Made by a program: the position numbers and the translations under genes
Part shown: piece by piece, positions 7,228-13,236 of the stretch
Position numbering within the stretch: the first letter of the stretch is position 1
Layout of the letters: the number at the start of each line of letters is the position of its first letter
From: Desulfobacteraceae bacterium
GTDB lineage: Bacteria > Desulfobacterota > Desulfobacteria > Desulfobacterales > BuS5
NCBI GenBank assembly: GCA_030592105.1
Contig: JAUVKE010000034.1
Span: 1 to 13,236 of the forward strand
Direction of reading: 5' to 3'
Length of the DNA: 13,236 nucleotides
The notes under the pieces: model-generated
What the model was told of the DNA's origin: nothing
The model's database searches: none
What the model saw: only the letters and a program-made list of their open reading frames with translations

Positions 7228-8264
7228 TATTTTAACTCCTTATCTACTGGGAGACCAGCTTCTACCATTTTTTCCCTAAATTCATCCTCATATTCTTCAT
7301 AGGTATGGTTTTTCATTTTAAATTCATCATTCCAGGGATTTATATGACGCTTTATCCTGCTGTTATTAACCATATTTCTTGTGGGGCTTAAAAATACCCC
7401 GCCAAGGTGCATAAGCTTGCTAAAAGGAATGTATGCCAAAAGAACGCTGACCAGAAAAAAATGAACAAAAAAAGCAGCCCCCACTCCTTCCGGAATTGCC
7501 GGATGGAAAGTGACCAGCCCCATTGCCAGTTCCTTGATTCCCACAATATCAACCTTTGAAAAATAGCGCATATATATTCCGGTGCATGCGATTGCTATAA
7601 TTAAAAAAAGGGGAAAAAAATCGGCAGCAAGGGAAATATATCTTACCTGGGGAATTATCATTCTTCTGAGCAGTAAAAATATTAAAGCACCTAAGAGGAC
7701 AAGACCTGATAAATATATACCCGGCAAACCTATCTGGAGTATATTATCAACATATTCAATTTTTAAAAATCCATCGAAAAACTCTAGGGCTTTTACACAA
7801 AAGGGAACCGGTTCAATAAAAAATCTGAGGTGTCTTAAGATTACTACAAGAAAGGAATAGTGAAATGCCAGAGCAAAAACCCATAACCATATTTCCCAGG
7901 AGTGGATCAGTTTTTTCCCGCCATGGAGTTCATTTTTAGTATTTCTGAACAATGACCGGAAGCAGACTACTTCAAGGAAGACTCTTGCAATCACTCCAGG
8001 GAGCGTATCAGGGTTGTCGATTCTGTTGGCTTTTATCCACGGGAGTGATTTCTCTTGACCACATGTAGTGGGAATCCGAAATGGAACAGGGGAGCTGGCC
8101 CAGCCCATTACCCTGCGTGTAAACCCCACCAGGAAGGTCAACAAGGCAAGATATGGTATGACTATTCCAAAAAAAGATTGGAGACCACATGCCCCGGCAC
8201 CTATATACGCAAGCAGCATCAGAACCAGAACTGCCAGCAGGGGAAACATGTACATAAAATTCAT
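7227..8264 (-). CDS. dsrM: DsrM, NarI-like membrane cytochrome b subunit of DsrMKJOP
   Basis: This 345-residue membrane protein has five to six hydrophobic segments and resembles the gamma subunit of nitrate reductase (NarI). Histidines in or near the membrane segments (HSWEIWLWVFALAFHYS, FFVHFFLVS and SKLMHLGG) are candidates for ligating haem b. A charged cytoplasmic tail of about 40 residues ends the protein. It would pass electrons from menaquinol to DsrK. It is the first gene of the operon; AGAGAGG lies 9 nt before the ATG, and the next gene overlaps by one base. A 440-bp gap separates it from the regulator-like gene upstream. Confidence 0.96.
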   Translation of the reverse strand: MNFMYMFPLLAVLVLMLLAYIGAGACGLQSFFGIVIPYLALLTFLVGFTRRVMGWASSPVPFRIPTTCGQEKSLPWIKANRIDNPDTLPGVIARVFLEVVCFRSLFRNTKNELHGGKKLIHSWEIWLWVFALAFHYSFLVVILRHLRFFIEPVPFCVKALEFFDGFLKIEYVDNILQIGLPGIYLSGLVLLGALIFLLLRRMIIPQVRYISLAADFFPLFLIIAIACTGIYMRYFSKVDIVGIKELAMGLVTFHPAIPEGVGAAFFVHFFLVSVLLAYIPFSKLMHLGGVFLSPTRNMVNNSRIKRHINPWNDEFKMKNHTYEEYEDEFREKMVEAGLPVDKELK

Positions 8265-8704
8265 TTACCTTTACCTCTCTTTTTAAGCCGCAACCTGTTT
8301 TAGGGTTAGTTCATAATATTTTTCGGCCTCCGATGACCACAGAGAAAATAATACCCCGATATTACGCTGAATTTTACTTCGAGTTTCAGAACAGACCAGG
8401 AGCGTATATTAACTATGTAACTTCTGATACAACGAAGAAACCGAAAAAAAGCGGAAAAAAACGGGAGGATTATTTTCCCCACGAAGCTTAAGCCGGGTTC
8501 ATATATCAAAGGCTCCGGGAACAGCCTTTAGAAATATGAGATATGTTTGATTCACCCTTATCAACGGCCGGGGCATTAATTAATGCATGAAGGAAACCCA
8601 CTAATTTTTCAAGGCACCCTATAGTGTCAAACTCAAAAAAATTATAGTTTTCCTTCGGGCGCTATTTATTTAATAATATTACAATTATATTTTTCTTCCC
8701 GGTT
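8265..8704. other. Long intergenic leader upstream of dsrM
   Basis: No credible gene lies in these 440 bp. Visible items are a 14-bp perfect palindrome, GCATTAATTAATGC (8573-8586), and a small hairpin, AAAGGCT/AGCCTTT (8508-8514 with 8523-8529). On the minus strand there is a perfect TTGACA -35 hexamer (8630-8625), but its best -10 is weak (AAAAAT at 15 bp). A TATAAT (8646-8641, minus) has no matching -35. If either promoter is used, the dsr transcript has a leader of 300 nt or more. Confidence 0.5.
8573..8586. promoter_or_regulatory. Palindromic operator candidate in the dsr leader
   Basis: GCATTAATTAATGC is a perfect 14-bp dyad about 310 bp upstream of dsrM. It lies just downstream of where transcription would begin from the TTGACA at 8630-8625. 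A dimeric regulator site is possible, but AT-rich palindromes of this kind also arise by chance. Confidence 0.3.
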
Positions 8705-9217
8705 TTATATTTCTTTGGAATCTACGAACAGGCCTGCTCTTTCAAAGGCCTTGAAAGTCAAATTTTTAAATTCATTTACCCTTAACTCATTAAGGGTTTC
8801 CCTGCACTTCATATAGACATCAAATCCAGCCATGGCAATTTTGTCTATATCCATTTCGAGTAAAAATAGTTCATTAATAAAGCTGAGGTTTTGCAGCTCT
8901 TTTTTAAATTTTTTTCTGATAATCCCCTTTAATTTAAAAACAAAAGCCACGGCCTGGGATGGGGAAAAATCTTGAATAGCTCTTATTCTGACCAAAGGAT
9001 CGACCCCTGATTTTATTTTTTCAAGATTCATTTCTCCTGTAAGTTGGTCGAACAAAATTTCCAGGCTCAGAGCAAAGGCATTTCCCACGGGATTTGCAAA
9101 GGGATCTTTTTGTGTTTTTATGAAATTGGATGCATCGATATCATAAGTTTCGGTTAAAGCTGCTGTCCACTTTTTAAGAATATTTATTTTTTCCTGTTTT
9201 AATAATTTACGTAGCAT
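8705..9217 (-). CDS. RsbRD N-terminal domain protein, probable sensor/regulator next to dsr
   Basis: The 170-residue protein matches the RsbRD_N (RsbT co-antagonist N-terminal) helical sensor domain. It opens with LRKLLKQEKINILKKW; FANPVGNAF and RAIQDFSPSQAVAFVFKLK follow, both characteristic of this family. No STAS, kinase or DNA-binding domain follows, so it is a stand-alone sensing module. From memory, such genes often sit beside dsrMKJOP in sulfate reducers, which suggests a role in sensing or in complex function, but no biochemical role is shown here. The start fits the family N-terminus, although no good Shine-Dalgarno is seen before it, only A-rich sequence. A palindrome and a possible promoter lie 30-70 bp upstream. 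Confidence 0.85.
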   Translation of the reverse strand: MLRKLLKQEKINILKKWTAALTETYDIDASNFIKTQKDPFANPVGNAFALSLEILFDQLTGEMNLEKIKSGVDPLVRIRAIQDFSPSQAVAFVFKLKGIIRKKFKKELQNLSFINELFLLEMDIDKIAMAGFDVYMKCRETLNELRVNEFKNLTFKAFERAGLFVDSKEI

Positions 9218-9245
9218 ATTTTTTTGACTGATTCTTTTTGTCTAA

Positions 9246-9287
9246 TTTATTTTAAACGCTATATTAGCTGTTAATCGTATGATACGA
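9246..9287 (-). promoter_or_regulatory. Candidate promoter and palindromic operator of the RsbRD gene
   Basis: On the minus strand TTAACA (9274-9269, 5 of 6 matches to a -35) and AATAAA (9251-9246, 4 of 6) are spaced 17 bp. Directly upstream is a perfect 13-bp dyad, TCGTATGATACGA (9275-9287). A site just above the -35 would suit an activator, or a repressor that blocks polymerase. The half-site CGTATGA recurs near 9311. Prediction by eye only. Confidence 0.35.
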
Positions 9288-9430
9288 GAATAAAAACTAC
9301 TTTTCCCTGTACCCGTATGAAATTAATTTTTTAAAAAACTATACATTATAAAGTGTTTAATTTAAAATATTTATGCTTTGGAGTCAATAGTAAATATTTA
9401 ACAGGGTTTAATTTCAGCAGGATATGAATA

Positions 9431-9571
9431 GGAGGCTGTCCGAGAATGCCCTTTTCCCCAAACTATGCGTTATGCTCAAAAAATTATCCTCGGAATATCA
9501 ACCATATGCCTGCGGTAATTTTTTGAACAAGCCTTGATTTTGAAAAAAATTGCTATTCTCGGACAGCCTCC
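9431..9571. mobile_element. MITE-like element with 17-bp terminal inverted repeats and TA flanks
   Basis: GGAGGCTGTCCGAGAAT (9431-9447) is repeated exactly in reverse complement at 9555-9571. Both ends are flanked by TA, so the visible perfect match is 20 bp (9428-9447 with 9555-9574). Inside, TCAAAAAATTA (9476-9486) pairs with 9516-9526, nesting a second stem. The 141-bp unit has no coding capacity. Small size, perfect ends, a TA flank (a usual target duplication of Tc1/IS630-type and some other transposases) and GGCTGTC-type ends suggest a non-autonomous element moved by a transposase elsewhere in the genome. It lies directly at the lipA stop codon. It could instead be a large terminator-like hairpin, although no T-run follows the stem. 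Confidence 0.6.
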
Positions 9572-10467
9572 TATGTTGGGGAAAAAAGAGGTGTGGTGGC
9601 ATTCGTGAACAAGGCTCCCGCTTTATAGGAACTCCTTACAAAGGGGCCGCAGAATACTTTGGCAAAGCCCATTTCCATGGCTTTTTTTTCCCATTGGGCA
9701 AATGCTTCCGGCCGAATAAATTCTTCCACCGGGATATGCTTTTTTGTGGGCTGCAAATATTGCCCCATGGTCAATACTCTGCATCCAGCCTGCAATAGAT
9801 CTTCCAGCGTAAGTAAAACCTCCTCCTTTTTTTCACCAAGACCCAGCATCAGGCTCGATTTCAGAAGAATACCTGTGCCGGATTCATATACTTTGCAAAG
9901 CAAAAAAAGCGAACGTTCATATAGAGCATGGGGCCGGATTTTTTTATACAGGCGGGGGACTGTTTCAATATTATGGCCGATCACATCCGGTTTTGAGGCG
10001 ATCAGGGCTTTAATCGATTGCCGGTTACCACAAAAATCCGGGACAAGGACTTCTACGGTTGTTTTCGGATTTTTTAGACGGATACTCTGAATTGTCCGGA
10101 CAAAACAGTCAGCTCCGTAATCCGGGAGATCGTCCCTGCACACCGATGTAATCACCACATGCTGCAATCCCATCTGCTGAACAGCAGATGCGATCCGCAA
10201 AGGTTCATCCGGGTCGGGGGGACCCATGGACCCTTCCAAAATCGCACAAAAGCGACAGTTTCGCGTACACCGATCCCCCATGATCAAAAATGTTGCGGTC
10301 ATCTCTGAAAAGCATTCCCAGATATTCGGGCACCGTGCGGACTGACATACGGTTTTCAGGGAACCCCTGGCAAAAAGAGCACGAACTTTTTCAAATGATG
10401 GGTCTGTGGGAAGAGGCCGCCTGAGCCATGATGGTTTTTTTTGTCTGGTATTTATTACCTGATTCAT
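9571..10467 (-). CDS. lipA: Lipoyl synthase LipA
   Basis: This 298-residue radical-SAM enzyme inserts two sulfurs into protein-bound octanoyl chains to make lipoyl groups for 2-oxoacid dehydrogenases and the glycine cleavage system. The auxiliary [4Fe-4S] cluster, which donates the sulfur, is bound by Cys41/46/52 (CQSARCPNIWEC). The radical-SAM cluster is bound by Cys67/71/74 (CTRNCRFC). The C-terminal RSSY, whose Ser ligates the auxiliary cluster, is present. Length is normal. The last residues after RSSYKA run to a TAG whose TA is the flank of the inverted-repeat element, so the extreme C-terminus may have been set by that insertion. No lipB or lplA is adjacent. No clear Shine-Dalgarno precedes the ATG, only an A-run. 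Confidence 0.97.
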   Translation of the reverse strand: MNQVINTRQKKPSWLRRPLPTDPSFEKVRALFARGSLKTVCQSARCPNIWECFSEMTATFLIMGDRCTRNCRFCAILEGSMGPPDPDEPLRIASAVQQMGLQHVVITSVCRDDLPDYGADCFVRTIQSIRLKNPKTTVEVLVPDFCGNRQSIKALIASKPDVIGHNIETVPRLYKKIRPHALYERSLFLLCKVYESGTGILLKSSLMLGLGEKKEEVLLTLEDLLQAGCRVLTMGQYLQPTKKHIPVEEFIRPEAFAQWEKKAMEMGFAKVFCGPFVRSSYKAGALFTNATTPLFSPT

Positions 10468-10787
10468 TTTTTTTGTCTGAGATATGTTTTATTGTATGCT
10501 GAAAAGATCATGAATAAATGCTGCGGAAGCCTTGTATTATATGGTAGTGAGTTAAATCATGTAACATGATATTCACCTATCTGTTTGGCAAACGCAAGAA
10601 TATTCTCTTTAAGGAGCTAAATTTAATATTGTTGTAATGATACTGATAAAATAGTATGTGCACAATATGATTTCATTACTATTATACTTGATGCCCGAGT
10701 AAAAAATCTCGATTTTTATTCAGGTATTAATTATTCTCAGAAATGTGATATTCGAAAATTTTTTATAAGCCCGTCAAGGAGCAATTT
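10468..10787. other. Divergent intergenic region between lipA and the enoyl-CoA hydratase gene
   Basis: These 320 bp hold no credible gene. On the minus strand a perfect TATAAT (10541-10536) lies 18 bp from GTTACA (10565-10560), a possible lipA promoter. On the plus strand TGCACA (10659-10664) and TATACT (10683-10688), also 18 bp apart, are a possible promoter for the hydratase gene. The near-palindrome GAGTAAAAAATC/GATTTTTATTC (about 10697-10721) lies between that promoter and the hydratase start. Confidence 0.4.
10556..10570. promoter_or_regulatory. 15-bp palindromic operator candidate over the lipA -35 region
   Basis: ATCATGTAACATGAT is a perfect dyad with one central base. It covers the GTTACA -35 candidate of lipA (10565-10560), so a bound dimeric repressor would occlude that promoter. 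The hydratase gene, which diverges from it, starts 218 bp away. The dyad is seen directly; the function is inferred. Confidence 0.4.
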
Positions 10788-11564
10788 ATGGATTTTGAGT
10801 CTATTATTTATGATAAATTTCAATCTATTGCCTGCATTAAATTGAACCGTCCAAAGGTTATGAACGCTATGAACAAACAGATGTGGCTTGACCTTCAAAC
10901 AGCTTTGGACGACACCTTTAAAGATCCTAAAATTAAAGTTCTTATTATAACTGGTGAAGGAAGGGCATTTTCTTCGGGTGCGGATTTAAAAGACTCAAAA
11001 GGGAGAAGCCTTGAAAAATACCGTGAATATCTGGAGGAACTTCAAGCTGTTTCCCGCAGGCTAATTAAATTTGAGAAGCCCATTATCGCTGCTATTAATG
11101 GATATGCCCTTGGCTCAGGATATGAACTGGCTTTAGCCTGTGATATCCGTATTGCATCTGAAAACGCAATTATTGGATCACCCGAAGCCAAGGTTGCTTC
11201 CTCTGTCACAGGCGGAGCCATGCGGCTGGTACAGGATCTTATAGGCCCCGGCAGGGCAAAAGAGCTTCTTTTTACTGGAGATTTTATAAGCGCTAAAGAG
11301 GCCGAACATATCGGGCTGGTGAACAGAGTAGTCCCTGCTGGTCAGCTCATTGAGACAGCCATGGAAATTGCCGAAAAAATTGCTGCCAATTCAGCTTTTT
11401 CCATAAAATTGATAAAAAAAGGGCTTAATATGGCAAGGGGTGAAGTCAGCATGGATGCTTTAATGGAATATGAAATTGAGGCCTGCTTAGCCTGCGTTTC
11501 AACAAAGGAGCGGGAAAAATCCTTGGAAGAGTTTAAAAAAAGAAAAACAGGTAAACAGGATTAA
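10788..11564 (+). CDS. Enoyl-CoA hydratase (crotonase family)
   Basis: This 258-residue crotonase-fold protein is of normal length. Both catalytic glutamates are present with the correct 20-residue spacing: Glu113 in GYELALACDIR and Glu133 in GSPEAK, matching rat Glu144 and Glu164. The oxyanion-hole segments are GRAFSSGADL (58-67) and NGYALGSG (104-111). It should hydrate a trans-2-enoyl-CoA, in contrast to the upstream paralogue at 46-840, which lacks both glutamates. The segment after Glu133 (AKVASSVTGGAMRL) differs from the usual ILLG.IPGAGGTQRL, so substrate preference may differ. The start is well supported by AAGGAG at 10776-10781, 6 nt before ATG. It lies 257 bp upstream of the acyl-CoA synthetase gene on the same strand. 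Confidence 0.9.
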   Translation: MDFESIIYDKFQSIACIKLNRPKVMNAMNKQMWLDLQTALDDTFKDPKIKVLIITGEGRAFSSGADLKDSKGRSLEKYREYLEELQAVSRRLIKFEKPIIAAINGYALGSGYELALACDIRIASENAIIGSPEAKVASSVTGGAMRLVQDLIGPGRAKELLFTGDFISAKEAEHIGLVNRVVPAGQLIETAMEIAEKIAANSAFSIKLIKKGLNMARGEVSMDALMEYEIEACLACVSTKEREKSLEEFKKRKTGKQD

Positions 11565-11674
11565 CCTGTCCGGCACAAGCACCATGGCAAATATTTGAAG
11601 TCATTAATTATGAATCTGCACATCTGTAAAAAAGTATGAAAAAAAAGGGCTTAGTTCTACTTTCAGCAATGGAC

Positions 11675-11754
11675 TGAGCTATAATAAAATTTAAAAACCT
11701 CTGAAACTTACTCCGCTCAAACAGCCAGAGTTTTTCAAATTTCACCATAGCTCA
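11675..11754. repeat. Hairpin element sharing a 17-base sequence with the mutase leader
   Basis: This 80-base imperfect inverted repeat lies upstream of the acyl-CoA synthetase gene. TGAGCTAT (11675-11682) pairs with ATAGCTCA (11747-11754). After a mostly unpaired 4-base step, AAATTT pairs with AAATTT, five A with five T, and CTCTG (11699-11703) with CAGAG (11726-11730). This makes about 24 pairs around a 22-base loop. The right arm contains AATTTCACCATAGCTCA (11738-11754), identical to 928-944. It ends 67 bp before the ATG at 11822. Two exact copies in one window point to a repeated palindromic element or a shared regulatory site. Confidence 0.6.
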
Positions 11755-11821
11755 CTCAAAGACATTTCATGGCCAAATTTAGAACCACCCCGAAAAAAAA
11801 AGGATAAAGGGAAAAGGACGT

Positions 11822-13236
11822 ATGCCGATTGAGAAAATTTTAAATGCGGAATCTGTTGCTGTTATAGGAGCTTCACAGGTTGAGACCAAACGTGGGTATC
11901 AGGCTGTCAAAATACTCCTGGAGGAAAAATATAAAGGGAAAATATATCCGGTTAATCCTAAAGAGAAGAATATTCTGGGGCTTAAATGTTTTAACACTAT
12001 TGCCGACATTGACGGCCATGTGGATCTGGCGTTAATCACAACGCCTGCCAGGACAATTCCTGATGTTTTAAAGGAATGCGGCCATAAAGGGATTAAGGGG
12101 GCTGTAATAATAGCAGGCGGGTTTAAGGAGGCAGGTGATCAGGGAGAAAATCTGGAACAGACTGTTCTTGAGGTCGCCCGGAAGAACAAAATCCGCCTTA
12201 TTGGGCCAAACACATCGGGAATAATAAATTTCAAATCAGATATGAATCTTGTTGGCATAAAGGATATCCCAAAGGGGGAGATAGCATTGATCTCTCAAAG
12301 CGGAAATATGGCTCTGGCTCTATTAACTGAGGCAAAACTGAGGAGCTTAAAGGGGTTTTCCTATTATATCGGTATTGGAAATGAAGCGGATATCAGTTTT
12401 GGTGAATATCTTAATTTTTTTCAGCACAATGCCGGCACCAAAGCTATTCTTATGTACGTGGAGGGGATGCGTAATGGCCGGGAGTTTCTCCAGCAGGCAT
12501 ATAAAACCTGCAGGACAAAACCTATTATACTTTTAAAGAGCGGGCGTTCAGCCAAGGGGATAAAGTCGGCAGGTTCACACACAGGGGCTCTGGCAGGGAT
12601 GCATGAAGTTGCAAAGTCAGCTTTTGAACGTGCCGGCATAATAGTTATTGAAGATTCAGACAAGCTTTTTCCGGCAGCGGAGACACTTTCAAGCCTCCCT
12701 CCGATACGCAACAATAAAGTATGTATACTTGCAGATGGTGGCGGTCATGCCACCGTAGCTGCTGATATTCTTACGGGTCTGGGGATAGAGCTTCCTGAGC
12801 TGCATGAAAAAACCCAGGCCAAATTAAGTGCCATTCTTCCACCTTCCGCATCAATAAGCAACCCTGTGGATGTGGCCGGAGGTACAGATGCGGATCCGTC
12901 ATTATTTGCAGATTGTGCAAAAATAATCCTTAAAGACCACAATGTCGGTGGGTTATTGCTTGTTGGCCTTTTTGGCGGCTACGGGATAAGGTTTTCAGAA
13001 GAATTGTCCCTTAAAGAAGAGGATGCCGCCCATCAGATGGGTAAAATGGTTGTTAAACGAAAAAAACCTATTGTTGTGCATAGCCTTTATAATTCTGCAA
13101 AACCCCACTCTTTGCATCTTTTACGGTATTATGGAATTACGGTTTACGATTCCCTTGATGTGGCATGTAAGTGTATTGGTGTTTTATCAGAACGGGGGCT
13201 TTATCTTCAAAGTTACCATGCTAAAAGTAATTTTAT
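11822..13236 (+). CDS. NDP-forming acyl-CoA synthetase (acetyl-CoA synthetase ADP-forming family), 3' end outside the window
   Basis: The frame stays open from ATG 11822 to the window end (471 codons seen). It opens with a CoA-binding Rossmann domain (SVAVIGAS). A succinyl-CoA-synthetase-like domain follows, with SQSG (158-161), GNEADISF and GSHTGALAG. His253 in the last motif is the predicted phosphohistidine, matching the alpha-subunit histidine of archaeal ADP-forming acetyl-CoA synthetase. A third domain includes NPVDVAGG. These enzymes interconvert acyl-CoA, ADP and phosphate with free acid, CoA and ATP. The visible part equals an alpha subunit; whether an ATP-grasp beta part is fused (about 700 residues in all) or separate cannot be seen. 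AAGGA lies just before the start (11814-11818). Confidence 0.93.
   Translation, partial: MPIEKILNAESVAVIGASQVETKRGYQAVKILLEEKYKGKIYPVNPKEKNILGLKCFNTIADIDGHVDLALITTPARTIPDVLKECGHKGIKGAVIIAGGFKEAGDQGENLEQTVLEVARKNKIRLIGPNTSGIINFKSDMNLVGIKDIPKGEIALISQSGNMALALLTEAKLRSLKGFSYYIGIGNEADISFGEYLNFFQHNAGTKAILMYVEGMRNGREFLQQAYKTCRTKPIILLKSGRSAKGIKSAGSHTGALAGMHEVAKSAFERAGIIVIEDSDKLFPAAETLSSLPPIRNNKVCILADGGGHATVAADILTGLGIELPELHEKTQAKLSAILPPSASISNPVDVAGGTDADPSLFADCAKIILKDHNVGGLLLVGLFGGYGIRFSEELSLKEEDAAHQMGKMVVKRKKPIVVHSLYNSAKPHSLHLLRYYGITVYDSLDVACKCIGVLSERGLYLQSYHAKSNF

Noticed and set aside
8306..8509. 67-codon minus-strand frame upstream of dsrM
   Set aside because: It has no Shine-Dalgarno, no recognisable family features and a composition like translated intergenic DNA.
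9550..10090. Plus-strand frames opposite lipA (9550-9798 and 9659-10090)
   Set aside because: Both lie antisense to a clear lipA with all its motifs and look like shadow frames.
10435..10479. 13-bp direct repeat TTTTTTTTGTCTG at the lipA start (10435-10447 and 10467-10479)
   Set aside because: It is mostly a T-run and one copy lies in the coding sequence; best explained by low complexity.
12421..12942. Two minus-strand frames (12421-12714 and 12745-12942)
   Set aside because: They lie opposite the acyl-CoA synthetase, whose domains and active-site His are intact across the region.
1..13236. CRISPR arrays, tRNA or rRNA genes, transposase genes
   Set aside because: No regularly spaced repeats, no cloverleaf-like sequence, no rRNA-like sequence and no transposase motif were recognised on either strand.

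Overview
The window looks like chromosomal DNA of a sulfate-reducing member of the Desulfobacterota, most likely Desulfobacterales. The main reason is a complete, tightly packed dsrMKJOP operon (minus strand, 8264 to 3240). It encodes the membrane complex that links the quinone and periplasmic redox pools to dissimilatory sulfite reduction. DsrJ has three CxxCH haem sites, DsrO has a Tat signal, and no oxidative reverse-Dsr genes are in view. The DNA is moderately AT-rich, with many A/T runs between genes.

Layout. (1) 46-3126, plus strand: a PaaG-like crotonase-fold protein, then a two-gene coenzyme B12-dependent acyl-CoA mutase (552-aa catalytic subunit and 135-aa cobalamin-binding subunit). 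A strong bidirectional hairpin terminator (3156-3196) separates this from (2) 3240-8264, minus strand: dsrP, dsrO, dsrJ, dsrK and dsrM with overlapping or nearly abutting ends. (3) 8265-8704: a long dsr leader with a palindrome. (4) 8705-9217, minus: an RsbRD N-terminal-domain protein, a probable sensor or regulator. (5) 9431-9571: a small MITE-like inverted-repeat element at the end of (6) lipA (9571-10467, minus). (7) 10788-11564, plus: a second crotonase-fold protein, with both glutamates of a true enoyl-CoA hydratase. (8) 11822 to the window end, plus: an NDP-forming acyl-CoA synthetase that is open at the right edge.

The two plus-strand blocks read as CoA-ester catabolism: a ligase, a hydratase, an isomerase-like crotonase and a carbon-skeleton mutase. 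Reducing equivalents from such a pathway would be used in sulfate respiration, where DsrMKJOP acts. The pathway link is inferred from gene content only.

The most unusual item is the mutase. It has Ile where methylmalonyl-CoA mutase has the substrate-reading Tyr89, Glu at the Ala116 position, and Asp at the catalytic His244 position. It also lacks the Gln197/Arg207 segment. It is therefore unlikely to be an ordinary methylmalonyl-CoA mutase. A 17-base exact repeat inside hairpin-forming DNA lies upstream of both the mutase and the acyl-CoA synthetase, which hints at shared control or a dispersed palindromic repeat.
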